Below are positions 25,354-34,892 of a stretch of 64,000 bases of DNA, piece after piece (position 1 is the first letter of the stretch; each line of letters opens with the position of its first letter). Source of the stretch: Anodontia alba (Eukaryota; Mollusca; Bivalvia; Lucinida; Lucinidae). Made by a program: the position numbers and the translations under genes. The notes beneath the pieces are model-generated. The model worked only from the letters and a program-made list of their open reading frames with translations, did no database searches and had not been told where the DNA came from. The stretch covers positions 40,768,264 to 40,832,263 of the forward strand of contig OZ024823.1 in NCBI GenBank assembly GCA_964016985.1, given 5' to 3'.

Positions 25354-26819
25354 TTTAATCGATTTTACGTGGCCACAACCCTCGCCCTTAGTTCTGCCGT
25401 GGTATACACAAGACATTTGTTTAGTCCGCGTGAAGTGTTTCTAACTTATCAGTGCTACATCTCTGAGAACACAAAAATCAAACGAAAACAAAAATAAAAC
25501 AACGATGAGGACTCGACAGCAAGAAATAACTGAAATGCTGAAAGAAGACCAACAGCTGGACTCCGATGGACCCGACCAGAGTAAGAACATCAGGCAGCAG
25601 CCGACTTACTTAAAAGTCTATAGGCCGGAGCCGCCGGCGTGCAACCAAAGAGGGAAGCAAACTCTTTGCATGCAGATGGCAAAGGCCCGAAACAGCATTC
25701 ACATTCAAATGCGGAGATCGAGGGAAATCAACCAAAGACATAAAACGGTGTGCATTGCGTAAAAATAATGTATACGAATTAGTGTTTCATACATGAAACC
25801 ATTTCAAACTAGTATCTGCAGACCTAGTTCAAACCTGCATTCTGGTAGCTCCCCATGACGGCAGTCAAATACATGTAGTCAATTTTATAAATTGCTTATT
25901 TTGCATACTTCTACATGTCTGTCTATATCGGGTGGAAGCAAAGAGTTCTCGTCTTTTCAGTAAGGTTAAGCAACGCCAACCCGGTTAGTACCTGGATTGG
26001 TAACGCCTTACACTACTGGATGTTGTAAATTTTTCGTGTAGTTTGCAAGGCTGCATATGCCCTCTAGCGCTGGTCCAAGCGATATTCGATTTTCAAAATA
26101 ACCAGGATGGAATCAACGATCCCAGAGGAAATAAAATATACGCTACACTATGATGATGCACGGGGAGATTTTTTTACGGCCGCAATACGGCACAACATCA
26201 GCCTCAGTAGAGTAAAATAAAAGTTAAAAAGGGTTGCCTTTGGAAACAAAGAACACACAAAAATCACGAAACCCGGAGACCCGGTTAATTAACAAGAATT
26301 ATAAAAGAATTGGCTATAGCCTGGATATTATGCGGCAGACTGCATGCCTAGTTGTCAACCCAATCATTGTTGATAGCTATGCTTCACTCTTTAATTGCAC
26401 GACGGCGGTTCGGGCCTCAGACTCAAAGACGGCCTCTTCATAAAACTTTAACCAGTGGGTTGGGGCTAGACGATATGTATTTGGCTTGGCCCGCCGTGGT
26501 TCAACTATGGGTTTTTATTTACTCTGGCATACAATAGAATTAGCCATGAGTACTCGTCTTTATTTATTTTTGTGATTAATTTGATTTTTGTGTTTTCGCT
26601 TTGATGCATTGACTGAGTTGGGAGCCTTTATGCGAACCGAATTTTTATGTGTTTCTGTATTAAGAGTAGCTTCGGGACCCAGGGTGAAGTTGGCTAACTG
26701 TAAAAAGTGCTTTAAACCCCCGGTGGTTTACTCTACTGACCGTTCTAAGGCGGTGGTCCCGGTGTTAGTCTTACTTTTTGTTGCTTTGTGGTTTATTCTA
26801 CGCGAGTCTTAACCGTGTG

Positions 26820-27225
26820 TTATTTTGTTCTTGTGTTTTTCAGTCGTTTTAGCATTGCGATTACCTTGCTTGGGGAAGTGAGAGTTAATCTTAGTGCTTT
26901 TCGTACGTTTGTTCGACTTGTACTTGTTTAGTTTTATCGGTTTACTCTTCCTCTTGATGTATGGAAAGGGCTGCGGTTTGTGATTGTGGCACTCCCTGAA
27001 CTTTTCTCTTATCTTGTTTTTACCTTGTGTCATTTTGTTCTTGTGTTTTTCAGACCTTTTAGCATTGCGATTACCTCGCTTGGGGAAGAGAGAGCTAATC
27101 TTAGTGCTTTTCGTACGTTTGTTCGATTTGTGCTTGTTTGGATTTGGCGGTTTCCTCTTCCTCTTGGTGTCTGGGAAGGGCTGCGGTTTGTGATTGTGGC
27201 ACTCCCTGATCTTTTCTCTTATCTT
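26820..27225. repeat. Imperfect tandem duplication of about 200 bp
   Basis: The run from TTGTTCTTGTGTTTTTCAG through TTTTAGCATTGCGATTACC to GTTTGTGATTGTGGCACTCC occurs twice, ending at about 27010 and 27215, with scattered substitutions. It lies inside the decayed repeat region and has no coding signal. Confidence 0.8.
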
Positions 27226-28039
27226 TTTTGCAATCGTATCGATGTTATCGTTCGTGTTTGGTTCAGAAATGTACAATAACATTGTATAGGGAATACGAAA
27301 TATCGCTCTCAGATGTCGAAAAATGGCAAACTGTTGTAAAATTTTGCATACAAATTACCATTAGCCTGTAATAGCATAATTTATAAGAAAAAAAAATCCT
27401 TAAATATTTTTGATGTTACAGTTTGTTTTTTGGTAAATATTTGTTTTCGGTTGTGTCCGGTATTTTCCGCCCAATACCGATTTAAAAAGGTTGTCACTCA
27501 CTCGCTACAAAAAGGTATGTTACAACATGGATATTCTGCAAACTGCATGCATGGTTTTGAACCCATTTATAGCTACTAACTTTGCTTCCGTCTTTAATTG
27601 CACGAGGATGGGTCGGGCCTCAGACTGAATGTCTGCTGCTTCTTCAATGTGTTTCAGATGGTCGGTGCCTGACTATCAATGTCTGTGGTCGGGCTTATCG
27701 TGGCCCTGTTTGTGGTTTTCTTGTGTACTAGCTTCAGATCGCCGTTGAGCCCTGGCTTTGTTTCATCGCAGTGTTTTGATTATACATTGAATCCTCGTTA
27801 CAACAACAGAATTTGTTCCCAAAGACATTGCCATTGAATTGAATTTGCTGTTGGAAAGAATAATTAATGAACAGAATGACATGTCGTTGTGTCGAGTGTC
27901 GGTATAAAGAGGGTTGTCTGTATGTGCTTCAATGTGATCATTATTTGTTCCTTATCCTTCCTTCTTTTTGGTGCCTCGGGAGGGCTGTGCTCCGTGCTTG
28001 TGGCATTGCCTGGGTATGGTTGAGACCATGGTCTTCTGA

Positions 28040-28085
28040 GTGCGTGTGTGCGTGCGTGCGTGCGTGCGTGTGTGTGTGTGTGTGT
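28040..28085. repeat. (GT)n / (GCGT)n microsatellite
   Basis: Alternating GCGT units grade into pure GT for about 46 bases. Confidence 0.95.
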
Positions 28086-28800
28086 TCTGGCTTCATATCG
28101 CCACTGAGTCCATGTTTCATCAGTGTTTTGGTTGTTTCACTGCGATGTTTCACAGCTGAGGTAGAGGACCCATATGCGGATCGAACATATATTTCTAATT
28201 TGCAGCTACATCAGAATTAAAGGCGAGGTTCATGCGAATGAAACTGCTTAAAGCCTCTACCCTAAGTAGTTTTCCCATTGACCGCTCCAATGCGGTTCCT
28301 CTGTTGCAGGTTTTATTCATTTGTGCGTCGTTGATTCTTATGCGGCGTTGGTTTTGTCATAATTTCTTCCTCATCTCTCCTTCTTTTAGTGACTCAGGAA
28401 GGTTGTGCTTCTGATTGTGGCATTTTCATGGGTATCGTCACTTATATTCACTTATATTTTTGTGTACAGTCAGTCTTGGTTTGTCTGCTCTTCCTGTAGG
28501 TGTCATTGGTAGGCTGTGTTCTTGGTTGTGGTTCTTCCTGGACATCTTCTACACTATTTATCTTAAAACTGGCTGATTTGTACGCCCGTCGCCAGAGTTT
28601 GTTTTTTTTTTTTTTTTTTTTTTGTCGTTCTAAGACGGTTCCTCTATTGCAGGGCTTATTGTTCGTGCGTCGATGCTTTCAGATATGACGTTTGTTTTGT
28701 CAATGTTTCCCTTTTCTTCTTCTTCTGGTAACTAGAGAAGGTTGTGCTTCGTGACTGCGGCATGTCCTAGGTATCTTCAATATATTTTTTTAATTGGACT

Positions 28801-29284
28801 TTACATTTCACCGATAGACTTTAATGGTTGTCACTATTTATCGTAGAAGCAAGGTTCCTTCCATTATAGAATTCGCTCACCTTGATTAGGCTATTATTCG
28901 GATACTTGATATTTTTGTTTTCATAGGCTTTTGACGTGCAGTGTGCCGGATCAAATTTTGTAGACAGCTCTAGTTAATTTACGCATTTCTCTTTGCTGGG
29001 AAAGTTATTCACTGCTATTTACTCTCAACTAAAAATTCCACACATATGACAGACAAAATAAGCATTTCCAGTTACTAAGTCCAGTTTATACTGTTCATCT
29101 TATTGCATATTTCTCTGACAGTTCCCTTTACTCAACTGGTGATAATCTCAAAGCAAAGGGAAACCGTTACATTGGCAAAAGTAAAACAAAATTAAACTTT
29201 TTAACAATTGCAAATATAAAATCTAATGCCAAATGATTGCTCCTACACAAGACCAGGAAGATCAGCCATTTTTCCAATAAGCAC
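28801..29284. other. AT-rich stretch, nothing recognised
   Basis: No conserved frame, repeat ends or RNA signal is visible between the decayed repeats and the long-TIR element. Confidence 0.5.
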
Positions 29285-29430
29285 CAATCAGGTGGTTGGG
29301 TATAATCTGCAGACCAAACCATGCAGACCAGTGGACCATGGACCGGTCTGCAGTGGACCAAAAGGGGACATTTTGCAGACCAAGTACCTTGCAGACCAGA
29401 CTTTGTGCAGACTATATAGTGAATAATTTT

Positions 29431-29516
29431 GTATCATTTTTTTTCCATCCTCTTTATCAGTTATCATTATATATTCATAAACAGATGAACTATTTTCATG
29501 AGAAGCATTTGAATAC

Positions 29517-29550
<34 letters not shown>

Positions 29551-30233
29551 TTTTTCCTGTTAATTTGCAAAATTAATTTTTGTAGACCAAGTACCTTGCA
29601 GACCAGACTTTGTTCAGACTATATAGTGAATAATTTTGTGTAATTTTTCCCATGCTCTTTATCAATTATCATTATATTTTCATAAATAGATGATTTTTTT
29701 TTTTTTTTTTTTTAGAAGGATTTCATGAATACAAAAAAATAAGAATTTTGCTCTGTTAATTAGCAAATATGAGTTTGTGTCATTTTTTTTCCCCGTGCCC
29801 TGTATAAGTTTTCATTATATTTACAGAAAGGAATTATTTTTATGATAATCATTACATTAATACCAAATAATAAGATTTTTTCCTGTTAATTTGCAAAATT
29901 AATTTTTGCAGACCAAGTACCTTGCAGACCAGACTTTGTGCAGACTATATAGTGAATAATTTTGTGTATTTCTTTTACCCATGTTCATTGTCAGTTATCA
30001 TTACATTTTCCATAAATAGATGAATTATTTTTATGAGAAGCATTTCATGAATACACAAAAAGAAAAAAAACCCGGAATATTCCCCTGTTAATACTGTGAT
30101 TTTATATATTTTTCCCCATGCCTTGTATCAGTTTTCTTTATATTTACAGAAAGGAATTATTTTTATGATAAGCAATACATTAATACCAAATTATCAGTTT
30201 TTTTCCTATTAAACTCGCAAAATTAATTTTGTG

Positions 30234-30271
<38 letters not shown>

Positions 30272-30660
30272 CTTATGCTCTGATTAAGCTTTGTTTATAT
30301 TTACATAAATAAATTATTAAATAAAATGAAGAAAAGGTAATTGTATTTGTATGACAAGCCTTTCATTAATACCAAATAGTCAGATTTTTTTTCCTATTAT
30401 TTAGCAAAATTAATTTTGTGTCATCAAGTTTTCCTCATGTTCTGTATTAGTTTTCATTAGATTTACATTTTATAAATAAATGAATTATTTTTATGAGAAG
30501 CATTCCATTAATGCCAAATAATAAGATTTTTTTTCCGTTAATTAGCAAAATTAATTTTGTGTCTTTTTCCCTATGCTCTGTTTCAGTCTTCGTTATATTT
30601 ACATAAGTAAATGAATTATTTTTATGACAAACATTTCATTAATACTATTTAATGTGTTAG
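29431..30660 (+). repeat. Internal tandem repeats, partly copied from the TIR
   Basis: A degenerate repeat of about 130 to 200 bases occurs roughly eight times, each with TGAATTATTTTTATGAGAAG-like and TTAATTNGCAAAATTAATTT-like segments. Two copies, near 29580 and 29905, also contain GACCAAGTACCTTGCAGACC and the following part of the inner end of the left TIR, so TIR sequence has been duplicated into the interior. Long T or A runs punctuate the array. Confidence 0.75.
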
Positions 30661-31639
30661 AAAAAAAAAACGCTTATTAATATTTGTAGTGGATTTATTT
30701 TATCATTTAAACTGTATCTGATATGATGTGTCAGTCACCTGATAAGACCTGTCAATCATCTGATAATACCTGTCATTCCTCTTTGATATCAAATACCCTA
30801 AAACTGTTGACCAATGAAATCGCGTAGCTGAAAATCTTTGCCCTCCTTTGGTTATAATAAAAGCAAAGCCTAATAAGTACATGTTTTTCAAATCAAGATT
30901 TCAAAAAAAATATTTTATTCAGTTTTGAAACTTTCACTGTAAAAAAAAAAAGAAGAAAATAATAATAATAGTAAGAATAATAATAAAACCTTGACAAAAA
31001 GTGAGTCACTGGAAGTAACAAAGATTTAAAGAAGTAATAAAAATATATTAAAATATTTGTGAAATATAATAAACAACACAAACATTATTTTTTATTATCA
31101 GACAAGTAAATTGCAACTATACACAAATCTACTGTCACAGGGCAGAGATTGAGAGCAAAAATCAAAATTACATAATTTAGACAAAACAACAAATAAATAA
31201 TCAATAAATAAATAAATAAATTCACAGAAACAAACAAAAATTGAAGATATTAAAAAAAAGTTTTAATTGTGAAACATAAACAATTCACAGAAACAAACAA
31301 AAATTGAAAGAAATTAAAAAAAAGAAGAAATAATTACGACATTTAAACAATCACACAAGAAAATTATATTAATAAATGAATAAATAAAGAAACAATGATT
31401 GAAAGAAAGAACAACATTATTTACAGAATAGGAGATAAAAACAATTTTGATATTTGGATCAGTTCAATAAATATGATAAGAACAGTTCAATAAATATAAT
31501 AGGAACAGTTCAATAAATATAATATTTCCTTCATGAAGTACCAAATCATCTCAGTGTAAATTGTTTTATAAGTAAATAAATAAATGAATAAATAATATGT
31601 ATTGTAGGTATACATGATTTCATTGTAAAAATATGGTCC

Positions 31640-31756
31640 GACATGTATGTACGGCAGATAGTGTAGACCCTAATCAGACATTGCATTTTGAGGTGTCTGA
31701 TCTGGGTTTACACTGTTTGCACAGGCCTATCTGTCCCAATACTTAGGGTTATTATA
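31640..31756. repeat. Hairpin MITE nested in the Mutator-like element
   Basis: It holds GATAGTGTAGACCCTAATCA, a loop and TGATCTGGGTTTACACTGTT, then CTGTCCCAATACTTAGGGTT, which is the reverse of the CCCTAAGTATTGGGAC end. The surrounding 31080-31630 is AT-rich low-complexity DNA with repeated TTCAATAAATATAATA. Confidence 0.65.
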
Positions 31757-32215
31757 GCAACAGATTATTATGTTCTAAATTTTGTTTTCATGTATATATG
31801 TATTATGAATCATCTGGAAAAATTAGTCAATATAAATTTAAATGATCAAAGGGAGTGCATATTTATGTTGTTTAATTTCTACATTTAAATTATAATTTTG
31901 TTTTCATGTAAATATGTGCTAATATATCAATATGCTTTTAATATGTTTATGTAAGCTGCAGTATATTATCAAATACACACGATACCAAAAAATTGCATCA
32001 TCCACCCTGACGATTGCATTGTTTTCAGATGTCTTCTTACATTTTTCATTAAATATTAACTTGATTGCCCATACTGATTTTGTTTGGATACCTCAGTGTT
32101 AACTTAATGATATTTAGGAACAGTTGACACTGAATCTCTGATTATCCATGTATTATTTATTATTTTATTGTCAGTATTGTAAAATGCTGGTGAGAATATT
32201 AAATACTGTTCTCTC

Positions 32216-32248
<33 letters not shown>

Positions 32249-32746
32249 CTATTCTATTATTTGTTTCTAAGCCAAGCCCATTTTCATCCTATTATTTGCT
32301 TTAAGATCCTTCCAAAGACAAAACTGATAGGAAGAGAAAATTATATTTATTCTCATACAATCTTAAGAACAGAGGAAAATTCAGTTATTCTGCCATTCTA
32401 TTTTCCAAACTGATAGGAGGAATTAATAAAACTAAATAAATAAATAAATTTAAAAAAAATTTTTTTTAATTAAGGCATGTCATATAAATAATGAAGTTTT
32501 ATCAAAATTATTCTCTGTATAGTCCACACAAAGTCTGGTCTGCAAGATACTTGGTCTGCAAAATGTCCCCTTTTGGTCCACTGCAGACCGGTCCATGGTC
32601 CACTGGTCTGCATGGTTTAGTCTGCAGATTATACCCAACCCAATCAGGTCAAGCAGACCAAGTATAAGTGCAACACGCACCAGGACGGCTCACTCTATGA
32701 AGTACAGTAACCTCCCCTCGCCCCCCCCCCCCCCCCACCCTCCAGA

Positions 32747-32841
32747 CCGACACTTTTAAATTCAGCTTCTTCCGACGTACTGTACCTATATGGCACTCTC
32801 TACCAGCTTCTTTGGCTGAGGCCCCTACCTTGGTATCCTTT

Positions 32842-32843
<2 letters not shown>
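32747..32843 (+). pseudogene. LINE ORF2 C-terminal fragment
   Basis: The + frame reads DTFKFSFFRRTVPIWHSLP followed by ASLAEAPTLVSF. This matches the conserved C-terminal tail of CR1/Jockey-type ORF2 proteins (SFFPRTIxxWNxLP). It is only about 32 codons and runs into a GT microsatellite. It has no relation by sequence to the LINE at 8741-10779 beyond the family level. Confidence 0.6.

Positions 32844-32847
<4 letters not shown>

Positions 32848-32894
<47 letters not shown>
32848..32894. repeat. (GT)n microsatellite
   Basis: About 46 bases of uninterrupted GT. Confidence 0.95.
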
Positions 32895-32896
<2 letters not shown>

Positions 32897-33240
32897 GCGA
32901 GGGGTGGTTGTCCACCTTAACGTTCCCGGCTCTGGAGTAGCCCATGGAGCTGAATTAAGCTATGCTGTTGGGGACGTAAGGGCCGTTGTACCGCCACGGA
33001 AGGCAGATTGGTCTGGTCTCCAGAAGTAAAAAGCAGTCGGGACACCTCTCATCCTTCTAACGTTTTATTTTATTATCATGATTATTTTGTTTATGTCTCA
33101 CTTATATCTTTACCCATACTTCTCCCTATCTGGACTCTCTTTTATTTCATCTTCTTGCGCTACCATATGAAGTCAAACCGTTGAATACTCTGACTGATCA
33201 ACGTACGTACCGAGGTAGATATAGATGTAGATGAAGAGGG

Positions 33241-33546
33241 TGTCGGGCTCGGGGGCTCAGTTGGATGCGCCGTCCGACTGGAAACCAGGAGGTCGCGGGT
33301 TCAACCCCCGCCGAGGTCGGCAACATTCTTTTGTGGAGATTGATTATGAAATATTTTCTACTGTCATTCTCTCCCTTCCGCTGATTCAAGAAGGGCAGTT
33401 GTCAGTTTCTGGCGAAAGAATGTGCACAATACTGGTTAACCGCTTAGAGGACTAAGCCTGCCCAGTAAACGAGTGGTTAGGTAAACTGACCGCGCTCGAC
33501 ATGACCCCATTGGGTTGACTGGGCCGTAAAACCTCAACACAAACAA
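33241..33546 (+). mobile_element. tRNA-headed SINE with 12-bp target duplication
   Basis: Flanked by exact AGATGAAGAGGG at 33229-33240 and 33547-33558. The head has an A box (GGCTCAGTTGGATGCG) and a perfect T-arm with B box (GCGGGTTCAACCCCCGC). The central domain, with TTCCGCTGATTCAAGAAGGG and CAGTTGTCAGTTTCTGGCG, is shared by all copies here and resembles the conserved cores of V-/Meta-type SINEs. The 3' end is TGACTGGGCCGTAAAACCTC with an ACA-rich tail. It lies about 0.55 kb upstream of the PRKD start. Confidence 0.88.
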
Positions 33547-33558
33547 AGATGAAGAGGG

Positions 33559-33840
33559 CTTGTTTTAGAAAGCCAATACATGTTAAACGCTCCGCTAAAT
33601 AGGTCAACCTTGAGATGGTCCATGCCAGCTCGGACTCGTACCTTTGTTTGTCGTAAAATGTAACAGTATTTACTACTCAACATTGCTCATATCTGGCTGT
33701 ACTTAAAATCAACAGTCGAATAAAACAGTTAAATGAACAAAGTTTCTTGTTTATTTTCAAGTAATATCTAGGCGGATTTGCCCTCAGGGAGAAGTATGTC
33801 GTAATTTTTAAAGTACGTCACGTGACCTTTAGGTGTTATC

Positions 33841-33876
<36 letters not shown>

Positions 33877-34094
33877 GTGTAATCAGTTTGATAGCACAAA
33901 ATCAGGTCCATTTAAACCAGTTCTTTAAAGGATAAACATCCATCAGCACGATGAACTAAATTTTTAATTAAACCGTTTGACAGCAGTTTGCAAGAACCGC
34001 TCTTTTCCCGAAATTTGTGAAAGAAGTGTGACATTACCCCGGAAGAGTCAGTTGACGAGCCAGCCTCTCGCTCAGTCCGTTTACACATGGCAAA
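33559..34094 (+). promoter_or_regulatory. Probable PRKD promoter and 5' UTR
   Basis: This is the stretch between the SINE and the start codon. GTCACGTGAC at 33817-33826 is a perfect palindromic E-box identical to the CLEAR element bound by MITF/TFE factors. An A run of about 31 follows it. CCGGAAG near 34040 fits an ETS site, about 55 bases upstream of the ATG. TCAGTC near 34072 could be an initiator. The transcription start cannot be fixed from sequence, and an upstream non-coding exon is possible. Confidence 0.4.
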
Positions 34095-34232
34095 ATGTCG
34101 GATCCCGATCTATTAAGAAGAAATTTCTCGTTTCAAATGCAAATTGGGCTCACGAGGGAACAAGTGAATGTTGAAGGAGATCTCACGCTTCTAAGTTTAA
34201 AGGAGATAGCATGTGCATTTGTCGATAGAAAG
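34095..34232 (+). CDS. PRKD: Protein kinase D, coding exon 1
   Basis: It encodes 46 residues from MSDPDLLRRN to CAFVDRK and ends in phase 0 at a GTGAGA donor. QMQIGLTREQV and LTLLSLKEIACAFVDRK match the start of the N-terminal ubiquitin-like domain of animal protein kinase D (family pattern LQIGLxREPV and REMACxIVDQK). PRKD is a diacylglycerol-activated Ser/Thr kinase acting at the trans-Golgi and plasma membrane. The ubiquitin-like domain helps it dimerise. The ATG has A at -3. The residues before the domain are few compared with the long Ala/Pro-rich N-terminus of vertebrate PRKD1. The downstream C1, PH and kinase exons are outside the window. Confidence 0.88.
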
Positions 34233-34264
34233 GTGAGATCTATGCCTTTTCATCTGCTTACTGT

Positions 34265-34410
34265 TTTACTAGTAGCATTCAGACAAGCCCATCTTACTAC
34301 CTGTTGATGTGCCTAAATTTAACTGCTGGATAAGTGTCAAACAGTATGGACCCTGTTCATTCTCTATTTTGTGGGCATCTGATGCCAGTCTACACTTCTG
34401 AGTACATGTA
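34265..34410. repeat. Degenerate hairpin MITE in PRKD intron 1
   Basis: TACTACCTGTTGATGTGCCT and CTGGATAAGTGTCAAACAGT match the left arm of the CCCTAAGTATTGGGAC-end family. The return arm is reduced to GATGCCAGTCTACACTT. Confidence 0.5.
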
Positions 34411-34653
34411 GAAATACCAGAACACACCAAAATGCTGGAACACACATTTTGTATTGTCCAATTATTAATTTTGATTTTATGACTTAATTGTTGTTTGTTT
34501 GTGCTTGTCATTGTTAAGAACAAACTAGATCTTAGTGTATAATAGTTGAAATGCATTTCAGTGTTTTTTATAATTACGATCATTACACCAAGTGCATTTC
34601 AGTACATATTGAGTATATAAAATCATTCTCTGCACACATCTAAAATATAAAAC

Positions 34654-34885
34654 CAGGGCCTGGCAAATCCATTGCCCAGCTGCCCGGACTAGTCCAAATT
34701 TGGCTGGGCAAGTGATTTTTTATTAAACGCCCGGAAAAATGTATAGAATATAGAATATTGTAATTCTGAGCCATTTTTAACGCCCGGAAAAATGTATAGA
34801 ATATAGAATATTGTAATTCTGAGCCATTTTCAAGATGCTGTGGAATGCCGGGCAAGTGGCTGAAACTTGGATTTGTCAGGCCCTG
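34654..34885. mobile_element. hAT-like MITE with internal 53-bp duplication
   Basis: The ends are CAGGGCCTGGCAAATCCA and, inverted, CAGGGCCTGACAAATCCA. CAGGG termini are typical of hAT transposons. Direct ATAAAAC repeats flank it at 34647-34653 and 34886-34892; this is seven bases, one short of the usual eight. Inside, the block from AACGCCCGGAAAAATG to GAGCCATTTT is repeated in tandem with a 53-base period starting at 34726 and 34779. Confidence 0.65.
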
Positions 34886-34892
34886 ATAAAAC

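Larger units (their letters stand above)
20457..26040. repeat. Tandem array unit, copy 4 (most diverged, 3' truncated)
   Basis: Fourth copy, starting AAGTATCCAAACCCCTTACT. It carries a private block of about 0.66 kb and a private G-rich expansion. It lacks about 125 bases near 25845 (between CTGCATTCTG and GTAGCTCCCC) and stops near 26040, just before the poly-T run, so the last 0.35 kb or so of the unit is missing. It has more substitutions than copies 1 to 3, which fits an older edge unit that escapes homogenisation. An 85-codon frame at 25505-25759 is open here but broken in the other copies, and I do not call it a gene. Confidence 0.85.
26041..28800. other. Decayed repeat region right of the array
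   Basis: No gene is recognised. Two segments near 26345-26430 and 27545-27635 carry the block CGGGCCTCAGACT with a TGCATGC and a TTTAATTGCACG before it. They match the minus strand of the array unit around 6310-6385. A further motif, close to GACCGTTCTAAGGCGGT, recurs near 26737, 28278 and 28622, each followed after some hundred bases by GAAGGNTGTGCTTCGTGNTTGTGG-like sequence. The region is therefore two or three diverged copies of a repeat of roughly 0.6 to 1.5 kb. Confidence 0.55.
29294..32640. mobile_element. 3.35-kb non-autonomous DNA transposon, Mutator-like (9-bp TSD)
   Basis: The two ends are inverted repeats of 137 bp each (29294-29430 and 32504-32640). They start GGTTGGGTATAATCTGCAG and share long identical runs such as GCAGTGGACCAAAAGGGGAC. 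The element is flanked by perfect direct 9-mers CAATCAGGT at 29285-29293 and 32641-32649. Long terminal inverted repeats plus a 9-bp target duplication are the hallmark of the Mutator (MULE) superfamily. No transposase frame is present. The interior holds a tandem-repeat array, AT-rich low-complexity DNA and a nested hairpin MITE. Family assignment is by structure only. Confidence 0.75.
32650..33228. other. Spacer with LINE remnant, C run and GT microsatellite
   Basis: A run of about 16 C lies near 32722, then a LINE C-terminal remnant and a GT repeat. The following 0.3 kb may be that LINE's 3' UTR, but nothing in it is diagnostic. Confidence 0.45.

Noticed and set aside
1698..26040. CRISPR-like or rDNA-type array
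   Set aside because: Unit length, lack of short spaced repeats and lack of rRNA sequence rule out both.
26812..27282. 157-codon minus-strand frame with repeated Lys/Asn-rich segments
   Set aside because: The protein repeat is only the shadow of a 200-bp DNA tandem duplication, and the composition is biased.
34265..34410. A PRKD exon 1 extension past the GTGAGA donor
   Set aside because: The frame stays open for a while, but the sequence no longer matches PRKD and is repeat-derived, whereas exon 2 joins exactly at the donor.
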